A DNA stretch of 18,822 nucleotides from Alphaproteobacteria bacterium UBA7691 (GTDB taxonomy: Bacteria; Pseudomonadota; Alphaproteobacteria; Ferrovibrionales; Ferrovibrionaceae): NCBI GenBank assembly GCA_002482765.1, contig DLGP01000144.1, positions 1 through 18,822 on the forward strand, in the 5' to 3' direction. The notes beneath the pieces were generated by a model. It had not been told where the DNA came from, ran no database searches, and saw nothing but the letters and a program-made list of their open reading frames with translations. A program made the position numbers and the translations under genes. Below, one piece after another: positions 5,952-12,621 of the stretch (positions within the stretch are counted from its first letter, which is position 1; every line of letters begins with the position of its first letter).

Positions 5952-7222
5952 CCTTCATTCGCAGCGGCTTGAAGAAGCTTGCAAGTATGTTGCTCGACCT
6001 GACCGCCGATGTCCCGCCACCAGCAAGCGGCTCTATCGCCACTCCGCCCCGGTCGCTCGGCGAAATGCGCACGGCGAGTTCGCGCACGGTCATGGCAGGC
6101 AGCATTCAGTTACTCGGCATGACGGAGATCAAGCAGCGATTGGGCGCAAGCTGGAGTAAGATGGCCGATAACGCCTTTCGTATTGCCGAGCAGACCATCC
6201 AGCGGCACATCTCAGCAAAGGATGCCTATCAGCGTCACGGCGGAGAAACCTTCTTGCTGTGCTTCGCCTCGCCCGACAAAGCGCATGCGGAAGCTAAGAC
6301 AAGGGTGATCGCCGAGGAGATTGTCATGCTGCTCGCACAGCAGGCGCCGCAAATCCCCCTGCGGGTCGACCATTCTGTCGCCGAGGTGGATTGGGCTGAC
6401 ATCGACAAGGTCGAGACGGAATCGATTGCCGAAGTGATTGCCCGCGAGTTGCGCCAGGTGCGCGAGAGGGCAGAATCCTCGGCGCAGGCATGGCGTAGCG
6501 ACTTGGTGCGCAGTGCTGGTATCCGCTTCGGCCCGATCTGGCATGCGCCGCGCCGCATCGTCGCCGGCTACCGCGCCATGCTGACCGAGCAGACCGGCAC
6601 ACGCGCATTACAACGCCTGGCTGGTATTACAACGCCGGAAGAACTGAAAAACACGCTGCACGAACTCGATTGCCTGATCGTTGGCCGGGCTATCAAGGCT
6701 CTTGATCGGCTGCTGCATGCCGGCGGCACGGCGCAACTGCTGGTCTCGGTAAACTTCAACTCGCTGAGCACCCGCGCGACACGGGAGAAGTACCTGAATC
6801 TCTGCCGCGATATTCCTCAACAATACAAGCGCTTCTTGCTGTTCGAGGTGCATAGTGCTCCCAACGGCACGCCGGCTTCCCGCCTGGTCGAGATCGCGCT
6901 GGCGCTCAAGCCATATGGTCATGGCGTGCTGGTGGAACCGCCAACGAGTGCCGGCCAGCTTCACGAATTGGCGTCGGTGGGCTTGTTCGGCCTCTCAGTC
7001 GGCGCCAAGTCCCTACCACACAACGTCGGTCAGGCCACGGCCGCGCTCACTCGCCTGGTCTCCGCCGCCACCGCGCTCAATCTCAAGGTGTTCGTCCACG
7101 GCGCCGACACCGTTGGTATCCTGGATGCGGCACAGAAGGCGCGGGCCGACTATGTCGATGGCCGCGCGGTTGCCTCGCCCATGGCGGAGCCCAAGACTGC
7201 CTATCACTGGACGCCGCCTTAA
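5948..7222 (+). CDS. Degenerate GGDEF/EAL-domain protein (probably non-catalytic)
   Basis: The 424-residue protein keeps the GGDEF-EAL plan but not its active sites. A GGDEF-like block is seen at YQRHGGETFLLCFA (94-107), where GGDEF reads GGETF. In the EAL part the pattern normally written G-x-EAL reads GYRAML (207-212), so the metal-binding Glu is Arg209. VSVNFNSLS (267-275) and LLFEVHSA (297-304) keep strand positions. The DDFGTG loop is replaced by VEPPTS (329-334), and the 'AEGVET' glutamate site reads VHGADT. It should therefore neither make nor hydrolyse c-di-GMP; binding a nucleotide or protein is still possible. The ATG overlaps the kinase stop (ATGA), so the two are made together. 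This suggests an output or scaffold component for the kinase. Similar architecture is seen in the protein at 12622. Confidence 0.8.
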   Translation: MTFIRSGLKKLASMLLDLTADVPPPASGSIATPPRSLGEMRTASSRTVMAGSIQLLGMTEIKQRLGASWSKMADNAFRIAEQTIQRHISAKDAYQRHGGETFLLCFASPDKAHAEAKTRVIAEEIVMLLAQQAPQIPLRVDHSVAEVDWADIDKVETESIAEVIARELRQVRERAESSAQAWRSDLVRSAGIRFGPIWHAPRRIVAGYRAMLTEQTGTRALQRLAGITTPEELKNTLHELDCLIVGRAIKALDRLLHAGGTAQLLVSVNFNSLSTRATREKYLNLCRDIPQQYKRFLLFEVHSAPNGTPASRLVEIALALKPYGHGVLVEPPTSAGQLHELASVGLFGLSVGAKSLPHNVGQATAALTRLVSAATALNLKVFVHGADTVGILDAAQKARADYVDGRAVASPMAEPKTAYHWTPP

Positions 7223-7330
7223 ATGGCCCCATCGCTTCCTGGACATTAGTGTAGGGCCTCACGAGACACCGCTTTTTTCCACCAGATATTACCTTTGTAA
7301 ATTAATAAGTTAAGGGAAAACTATAGATGA
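7223..7330. other. AT-rich junction at the right edge of the putative insert
   Basis: The bases after the degenerate EAL gene drop sharply in GC (the stretch around 7275-7325 is mostly A/T), like the region behind tRNA-Cys. A T-run at 7273-7278 follows only a weak hairpin, so a terminator is doubtful. The octamer CCAGATAT also occurs in the left AT-rich region (near 3227), too short to call an attachment repeat. Confidence 0.4.
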
Positions 7331-7486
7331 GACACACTCGAATTGCTCGACCACTTCGGCGCCCTGGTGAGCTACGAGGCCGAGGATTTGAAACACCTGC
7401 GGCAGGCTTTTGCAGCCGCAGTGGATGATTATCTGGCGTTTTGCGCCGAGACCGCCAAGGAACCCGAAAAGCCGTTGGAGAAATAA
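7331..7486 (+). pseudogene. Fragment of a HicB-family antitoxin gene
   Basis: An open stretch without a normal start codon reads LVSYEAEDLKHLRQAFAAAV then DDYLAFCAETAKEPEKP, ending in TAA at 7484-7486. This is the conserved core of HicB partial-RNase-H antitoxins (VSFEGESVEELxxAFxxAVDDYLxxCxxxGKEPEKP). The N-terminal strands, which would begin M-x-Y-x-G-Y, and the C-terminal SGxF-x-R-DNA-binding tail are both missing. No hicA toxin gene is visible nearby. It starts exactly where the AT-rich junction ends, as expected if an insertion or deletion cut the gene. The family call rests on motif recall; a short functional ORF started from TTG 7343 cannot be fully excluded. Confidence 0.7.
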
Positions 7487-7566
7487 CCGGGCAACGACCG
7501 ACTGATTGCGCACCACTCCCGGCTCGGGCAGGATAGCGCCCCTTTCCTGTCAGCCGCGTGAATTGC

Positions 7567-8502
7567 ATGTCCAGCCAGCCCGCCCCAGCTTTGCCCGCCA
7601 CCATCGATGCCGTGGAAGCCCTGCTCGCCCAGGGTGATTACGTGGCCGACCGCGCCCTGGCCACCAGCCTGTTCCTGGCGCTCAAGATGGGCCGGCCGCT
7701 ATTCCTGGAGGGCGAAGCCGGTGTTGGCAAGACCGAGATTGCCAAGGTGCTGGCCACCACGCTGAACCGCCGCCTGGTGCGGCTGCAATGTTACGAGGGG
7801 CTTGATCTCGCCTCGGCAGTATATGAGTGGAATTATCCGCGCCAGATGCTGGAAATCCGCCTGGCCGAAGCTGCCGGCGAGCAAGACCGAAACAAGATTG
7901 CGCAGGATATCTTCTCGCGTGACTTCCTGATTGAGCGGCCACTGCTACAGGCGTTGCAGGCCGATGAAAACGGCGCCGCGCCGGTGCTGCTGATCGACGA
8001 GCTGGACCGCACCGATGAGCCTTTTGAGGCTTACTTGCTGGAAGTGTTGTCGGATTTCCAGGTCAGTGTGCCGGAACTGGGCACCATCAAGGCTGCGAGC
8101 GCGCCGATTGTCATCATCACCTCGAATCGCACCCGCGAAATCCATGACGCGCTGAAGCGCCGCTGCCTGTATTACTGGGTGGATTATCCCGATGCCGAGC
8201 GCGAATTGGCGATCCTGAAGCGCAAGGTGCCTGGCGCCCCGGCGCGGCTAAGCCAGGAAATTGTGCGGTTTGTGCAGCATCTGCGCAATGAGGAATTGTT
8301 CAAGTTGCCCGGCGTGGCCGAAACCATCGACTGGACCCGGGCGCTGAGTTTCCTGGACAAAGTGGCGCTGGACCCTGAAACCATCGACAATACTTTGGGC
8401 GTGTTGCTGAAATACCAGGACGACATCGCCAAGATGCAGGGCAGCGAGGCTGCCGCCCTGCTGCGCCAGGTGCAGCAGGAACTGGCCGGCCTGGGTTCCT
8501 GA
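7567..8502 (+). CDS. coxD: MoxR-type AAA+ ATPase, CoxD-like
   Basis: The protein has 311 residues from ATG 7567; a GTG at 7558 would add three. It is a MoxR-class AAA+ ATPase: Walker A GEAGVGKTE at 49-57, Walker B VLLIDELD at 140-147, sensor-1 TSN at 185-187 and arginine-finger region KRRC near 197-200. Neighbours fix the subtype: a CoxE-like VWA protein two bases downstream and then XdhC/CoxI-type genes. Family knowledge: in Oligotropha, CoxD and CoxE act after folding of CO dehydrogenase to install the sulfur/copper part of the active site, and homologues serve related molybdenum hydroxylases. It is cytoplasmic. There is no clear Shine-Dalgarno for either start. It is the first gene of a five-gene run. 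The client enzyme is not in the window. Confidence 0.88.
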   Translation: MSSQPAPALPATIDAVEALLAQGDYVADRALATSLFLALKMGRPLFLEGEAGVGKTEIAKVLATTLNRRLVRLQCYEGLDLASAVYEWNYPRQMLEIRLAEAAGEQDRNKIAQDIFSRDFLIERPLLQALQADENGAAPVLLIDELDRTDEPFEAYLLEVLSDFQVSVPELGTIKAASAPIVIITSNRTREIHDALKRRCLYYWVDYPDAERELAILKRKVPGAPARLSQEIVRFVQHLRNEELFKLPGVAETIDWTRALSFLDKVALDPETIDNTLGVLLKYQDDIAKMQGSEAAALLRQVQQELAGLGS

Positions 8503-8504
8503 GC

Positions 8505-9740
8505 ATGAATCTGATGGCGCCGACGGAAAACCCCGAGGGCGGCCGCTTCGCCGAGAATATTGTGCATTTTGTGCGCATGCTGCGCGCCGCCGGGCTGCGT
8601 CTTGGTCCGGGCAAGGCGCTGGATGCCGTGCGCGCGGTGGAAGTGGCCGGGATCAAACGCCGCGACGATCTTTACTGGGCCTTGTTCGCCGTGCTGGTGA
8701 ACCGGCGCGACCAGCGCGACCTGTTTGATCAGGCATTTCATATTTTCTGGCGCGATCCGAAAATTCTGGAACGCATGATGCGCATGATGCTGCCGGAAGC
8801 CGAAGGCGCCGCCGAGCCGCAGAAAAACCAGCTCTCGCGCCGGGTGCAGCAGGCCCTGCTGCCCAATCGCAGCGGCAAGAGCAAGGAAGATAATGGCGAG
8901 CGCGAGGTGGAGCTGGATGCAGCCCTCACCTTCTCGGCCAATGAGCTTTTGCAGAAAAAGGATTTCTCTGAAATGAGCGCCGAGGAAGTGGCCGCCGCGC
9001 GCCGCAGCCTGGCGCGCATCGCCTGGCCCTTCCCGCCGCGCCGCATGCGGCGTTTCGAGATCGATCCGCGCGGCAGCCGCATCGACCTGCGCAACACCCT
9101 GCGGCGTTCGTTGCGCCTGGGCGGCGGCGCCATCCCGCTGGTGCGCAAAAGCCAGGTGGAGCGTGACCCGCCGCTGGTGATCCTGTGCGACATCTCCGGC
9201 TCAATGAGCCAGTATAGCCGCATGTTCCTGCATTTTATGCACAGCCTGAGCAACGACCGGCGCCGCGTGCATAGTTTCCTGTTCGGCACCCGGCTGTCGA
9301 ATATCTCGCGCCTGCTGCGGCAGAAGGATGTGGACAAGGCCCTGGCCGATATCGGCGAGCGCGTGCCGGATTGGTCGGGCGGCACCCGCATGGCCACCAC
9401 TTTGGCCGAATTCAACCGATTCTGGTCGCGCCGTGTGCTCGGCCAGGGTGCCGTGGTGCTGCTGCTCACCGATGGCCTGGACCGAGAGGCCGGTGCCGGC
9501 CTGGCGGTGGAGATGGAGCGGCTGCATAAATCCTGCAAGCGGCTGATCTGGCTCAACCCATTGCTGCGCTGGGATGGCTTTGAGCCGAAGGCGCAGGGCA
9601 TCCGCGCCATCCTGCCGCATGTTGACGATTTCCGCCCCGTGCACAATCTAGACTCGATAGCCGAACTGGCCGAGGCACTGAGCCGCACCAGTGATGCCGG
9701 CAACCGCTTGAAGCAGAATCTGAAAAGGATGGCGCCATGA
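8505..9740 (+). CDS. coxE: VWA-domain protein, CoxE-like
   Basis: The 411-residue protein has an N-terminal helical region (about 14-95) typical of CoxE and a charged linker. The C-terminal von Willebrand A domain has a full MIDAS: DISGSMS at 229-235 (D229, S231, S233), GGTRM with Thr294, and LTDGLD with Asp323. Such proteins bind Mg2+ and act as adaptors for MoxR ATPases, delivering them to the target enzyme. The start lies two bases after the coxD-like stop and the stop overlaps the next ATG (ATGA), so the gene is translationally coupled on both sides. Residues 100-135 are rich in Lys/Glu/Arg and probably flexible. Compared with other VWA families, the pairing with a 311-residue AAA+ and XdhC genes makes CoxE the best assignment. 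Confidence 0.9.
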   Translation: MNLMAPTENPEGGRFAENIVHFVRMLRAAGLRLGPGKALDAVRAVEVAGIKRRDDLYWALFAVLVNRRDQRDLFDQAFHIFWRDPKILERMMRMMLPEAEGAAEPQKNQLSRRVQQALLPNRSGKSKEDNGEREVELDAALTFSANELLQKKDFSEMSAEEVAAARRSLARIAWPFPPRRMRRFEIDPRGSRIDLRNTLRRSLRLGGGAIPLVRKSQVERDPPLVILCDISGSMSQYSRMFLHFMHSLSNDRRRVHSFLFGTRLSNISRLLRQKDVDKALADIGERVPDWSGGTRMATTLAEFNRFWSRRVLGQGAVVLLLTDGLDREAGAGLAVEMERLHKSCKRLIWLNPLLRWDGFEPKAQGIRAILPHVDDFRPVHNLDSIAELAEALSRTSDAGNRLKQNLKRMAP

Positions 9741-10075
9741 CCGAGCTGCAAGCAGCCACACAAGAAGATTTGCTGGCCGAAGCCCTGGCCTGGAAGGCGG
9801 CCGGCAAGGGCGTTGCCATTGCCACCGTGGTCACCACCTGGGGCTCGGCGCCGCGCCCGGTCGGCAGCCAGTTGGTGATCGACGACGAAGGTCGTTTCCT
9901 AGGCTCGGTTTCCGGCGGCTGCATCGAGGGCGCCGTGGTGACGGAAGGATTGGACACGATCCAGGATGGCAAGCCGCGCCTGCTCGGCTTCGGCGTTTCC
10001 GATGCCCAGGCCTGGGAAGTTGGCCTTGCCTGCGGCGGCAAGATCGAGGTTTTTGTTGAGCTGTTAGAAGCATGA
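9737..10075 (+). CDS. XdhC/CoxI-domain protein, short N-terminal half
   Basis: This 112-residue protein consists of just the XdhC_CoxI domain. The signature GSAPRPVGSQLVIDDEG is at 36-52, followed by GSVSGGCIEGAVV at 56-68, which carries the conserved Cys. Family knowledge: XdhC binds molybdenum cofactor, protects it, works with a sulfurase and inserts it into xanthine-dehydrogenase-type enzymes. A standard XdhC is about 250-350 residues with a following Rossmann domain; here that domain is encoded by the next gene, overlapping by ATGA. The coding frame is clean at the junction, with no sign of a frameshift. The two products probably form a complex equivalent to a whole XdhC. Confidence 0.88.
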   Translation: MTELQAATQEDLLAEALAWKAAGKGVAIATVVTTWGSAPRPVGSQLVIDDEGRFLGSVSGGCIEGAVVTEGLDTIQDGKPRLLGFGVSDAQAWEVGLACGGKIEVFVELLEA

Positions 10076-10788
10076 AGCGCGAAATCCTGGAGCAATTGCA
10101 GGCCGACCGCGCCGCCAAGATTCCGGTTGTGCTGGCCACCTTCCTGAAAAGCGGCGAGCAGCGCCTGCTCTATCTCTATGGCAAGAAGGGCCTGAAGGAT
10201 ATTGATCCGCGCATCGGCGAGGCCGCCCGCGCCGCTTTGCTGGAAGACAAGCCACGCACCATCGAAACCGAACAGGGGCCGCTATTTTTCAACGTGTTCA
10301 ATCCGCCGCTGCGGCTGGTGCTGGTGGGCGCGGTGCATATCGCCCAGGCGCTGGTGCCGATGGCGCAGTTTGCCGGTTATGAAGTGGCGGTGATCGATCC
10401 GCGCAGCGCCTTCGGCAGCGAACAGCGTTTTCCCGGCGTATGGCTTTCCAACGACTGGCCGGACGAGGCGATGGCGCTGCTGAAGCCCGATCTGCGCACT
10501 GCCGTGGTGACGTTGACCCACGATCCCAAGATCGACGATCCGGCCTTGCAGGCGGCGCTGAAATCCGATGCCTTCTATATCGGCGCGCTGGGCAGCAAAA
10601 AAACTCATGCCGCGCGGCTGGAGCGGCTGCTGGCCGCCGGCTTTGGCCCGGATGACATGGCGCGAATCCATGGCCCGGTCGGCCTGGCAATCGGCGCCAA
10701 GTCGCCGGCCGAAATCTCGATCTCGATCCTGGCGCAGATCACCCAGGCTTTGCGCCAGCCGCCCCAGGCCGCCAGTCAGGCCGCCTGA
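10072..10788 (+). CDS. XdhC-family protein with C-terminal Rossmann domain
   Basis: The 238-residue protein carries the XdhC C-terminal domain: LRLVLVGAVHIAQAL at 80-94 (nucleotide-type Rossmann loop, where GxGH is GAVH), YIGALGSKKTHAARLERL at 169-186, and IHGPVGLAIGAKSPAEISIS at 199-218. Residues 1-75 (LATFLKSGEQ, LEDKPRTIETEQGPLFF) look like a worn second copy of the N-terminal XdhC domain, without the GSxPR and SGGC motifs. This protein may therefore depend on the preceding 112-residue one for cofactor handling. Start and stop of the pair overlap as ATGA, so they are co-translated. The predicted role is molybdenum cofactor loading for the enzyme served by the CoxD/CoxE-like pair. Confidence 0.88.
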   Translation: MKREILEQLQADRAAKIPVVLATFLKSGEQRLLYLYGKKGLKDIDPRIGEAARAALLEDKPRTIETEQGPLFFNVFNPPLRLVLVGAVHIAQALVPMAQFAGYEVAVIDPRSAFGSEQRFPGVWLSNDWPDEAMALLKPDLRTAVVTLTHDPKIDDPALQAALKSDAFYIGALGSKKTHAARLERLLAAGFGPDDMARIHGPVGLAIGAKSPAEISISILAQITQALRQPPQAASQAA

Positions 10789-10807
10789 AGCATAAGGACA
10801 AGCGGCA

Positions 10808-12436
10808 ATGTATTTTGGCCCGATCCCGGCGCGTGAAGCGACCGGCTGCATTCTCGGCCATAGCCTCAGTGTTGCCGGCCAGCGTTTCCGCAAGGGCCGG
10901 CTGCTGAGCCAGGAAGATGCCCAGGCACTTGCCGCTGCCGGCCATGATCCGGTTTATGCCGCCCGGCTGGGGCCGGACGACATCGCGGAGGATCAGGCCG
11001 CCAACCGCATCGCCGAGGCAGCGGCTGGTCCGGCAACCCGCGCCGCCACCGCCTTTACCGGCCGCGCCAATATCTATGCGGAAACCGCCGGCCTGGCTTT
11101 GGTGGATACGGCGCAGGTTGACCAGCTCAATCTGCTGGATGAAGCCGTCACCATCGCCACCGTGGCGCCCTATGAACTGGTGGAGCCGGGCCAGATGCTG
11201 GCCACGGTGAAGATCATTCCGTTTGCCGCCCCCAGCCATGCCGTGCAACAGGCCATCGCCCGGGCCAGCGCACCGCAGCCTTTGGTGCGGCTGGCGCCGC
11301 TGCAAGCCTGCCGCGCCGGGCTGGTGATGACCCGCGTGGCCGATACCAAACAATCTGTGCTGGACAAGACCGAAACAGCAGTGCGCGAGAGGCTGGAACG
11401 ACTGGGCAGTTCCCTGCTGGCCAGCCGCATATGCAGCCACGATACCGCTGCCATCGCCGCTGCCATTGCCGAATTGCAGGCGCTGGATTGTGCGCCGATC
11501 CTGGTTTTTGGCGCCACCGCCATTGTTGATCGCGCCGATGTGGTGCCGGCCGGCATCGTGGCGGCCGGCGGCGTGGTGGAACATTTCGGCATGCCGGTGG
11601 ATCCCGGCAATCTGCTGCTGACCGGCCGGCTGGGCGACCGCCCGGTGATCGGCGTGCCGGGCTGCGCCCGCTCACCGAAGCTGAACGGCTTTGACTGGGT
11701 GCTGCAACGGCTCTGTGCCGGGCTGACCGTGAGCCGCGCCGATATCATGCGCATGGGTTCGGGCGGCCTGCTCAAGGAAATCCCGACCCGACCGATGCCG
11801 CGCTCCGGCCTGGTGGAAAAACCGACCGCCCCGGCACCGCGCCGCCCGCGCGTGGCGGCGCTGATCCTGGCCGGCGGCCTGTCCAGCCGCATGCAGGGCG
11901 GCAACAAGCTGCTGGCCGAGCTGGATGGCAAGCCGATCCTGCGCCATGTGGTGGAGCATGTGCTGGCCTCGCCGGCCGATCCGGTGCTGGTGGTGACCGG
12001 CCATCGCGCCGACGAGGTGCGCGCGGCGGCCGGCCCGGGCCGGCAGGATTTTGTATACAATCCGGATTTTGCTGTCGGACTTTCGACCTCCCTGGTGGCC
12101 GGCATTAACGCTTTGCCGCCCGATCTGGATGGTGTGCTGGTTTGCCTGGGCGACATGCCGGATGTTTCGCCGCTGGTGCTCGACAAGCTGATTTCCGCCT
12201 TCAATCCGGTGGAAGGCCGCGCCATCTGCCTGCCGGTGGTGGGCAGCAAACGCGGCAACCCGGTTTTGTGGGGTTCGCAATTCTTCAATCAACTCAAGGT
12301 TTTGCGCGGCGATAGTGGCGCCCGCAAGCTGCTTGCCGAGCTGGCCGACTGGGTTTGCGAGGTGGCTTGCGATGAGCAAGGCGTGCTGAACGACATCGAC
12401 ACCGCCGAGGCGCTGGCGGCCCGCCGGCAGCAGTAA
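10808..12436 (+). CDS. Molybdopterin-binding (MoeA-like) / MobA-MocA nucleotidyltransferase fusion
   Basis: The 542-residue protein has two domains. Residues 1 to about 335 form a MoeA/MogA-like molybdopterin-binding part, with DxxGHSLSV-type start, TGRANIYAE at 84-92, LVFGATAIVDRADVVPAG at 232-249 and GVPGCARSPKLNG at 282-294. After a Pro-rich linker (336-347) comes a nucleotidyltransferase of the MobA/MocA type: LAGGLSSRM at 354-362 with K367, GDMPD at 448-452 and RGNPVL at 482-487. Family knowledge: the C-terminal activity joins CTP or GTP to Mo-molybdopterin. The genomic setting favours CTP (xanthine-oxidase-type cofactor), while the LAGG form resembles MobA more than the AAG of MocA. AAGGA about nine bases upstream supports the ATG. 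It ends the operon, 19 bases after the XdhC-like gene. Confidence 0.87.
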   Translation: MYFGPIPAREATGCILGHSLSVAGQRFRKGRLLSQEDAQALAAAGHDPVYAARLGPDDIAEDQAANRIAEAAAGPATRAATAFTGRANIYAETAGLALVDTAQVDQLNLLDEAVTIATVAPYELVEPGQMLATVKIIPFAAPSHAVQQAIARASAPQPLVRLAPLQACRAGLVMTRVADTKQSVLDKTETAVRERLERLGSSLLASRICSHDTAAIAAAIAELQALDCAPILVFGATAIVDRADVVPAGIVAAGGVVEHFGMPVDPGNLLLTGRLGDRPVIGVPGCARSPKLNGFDWVLQRLCAGLTVSRADIMRMGSGGLLKEIPTRPMPRSGLVEKPTAPAPRRPRVAALILAGGLSSRMQGGNKLLAELDGKPILRHVVEHVLASPADPVLVVTGHRADEVRAAAGPGRQDFVYNPDFAVGLSTSLVAGINALPPDLDGVLVCLGDMPDVSPLVLDKLISAFNPVEGRAICLPVVGSKRGNPVLWGSQFFNQLKVLRGDSGARKLLAELADWVCEVACDEQGVLNDIDTAEALAARRQQ

Positions 12437-12468
12437 CATTGGCGTGACCCCGGCCATATTACGGGAAA

Positions 12469-12502
12469 TTAAGGTTTTATTATCCTCGTACCGGTTATTA
12501 AC
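12469..12502 (+). promoter_or_regulatory. CtrA-like half-sites upstream of the GGDEF/EAL-like gene
   Basis: TTAA-N7-TTAT (12469-12483) differs by one base from the CtrA box TTAA-N7-TTAA. GGTTATTAACC (12492-12502) is an 11-base palindrome about 120 bases before the next start. Either could be an operator for the gene at 12622. Confidence 0.25.
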
Positions 12503-12506
12503 CACT

Positions 12507-12528
12507 GATCCGGCTTTTGCGCCGGGTC
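12507..12528 (+). terminator. Hairpin after the molybdenum maturation operon
   Basis: GATCCGGC - TTTTGC - GCCGGGTC pairs over eight positions with one wobble. It lies 71 bases after the fusion gene's stop and is followed by ATAATTTGT, not a pure T-run. It is a weak terminator candidate, or a site in the leader of the next gene. Confidence 0.35.
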
Positions 12529-12621
12529 ATAATTTGTCATAGTGCCGCCAACAGGGGTGTCTGTATGGCAGGCGGCGCGAAAAAGTAGCGCCCGGCTCAG
12601 CGGGAGAAAGCGACCGAGTGG

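Noticed and set aside
9737..10788. XdhC broken by a frameshift
   Set aside because: The two genes join by a clean ATGA overlap, the first ends after a complete domain, and the second starts with its own N-terminal region. Two-gene organisation fits better than a sequencing or evolutionary frameshift.
8738..12288. Long minus-strand frames opposite coxE and the MoeA/MobA fusion (341 and 372 codons)
   Set aside because: Ser/Arg-rich translations without motifs, fully overlapped by well-supported genes.
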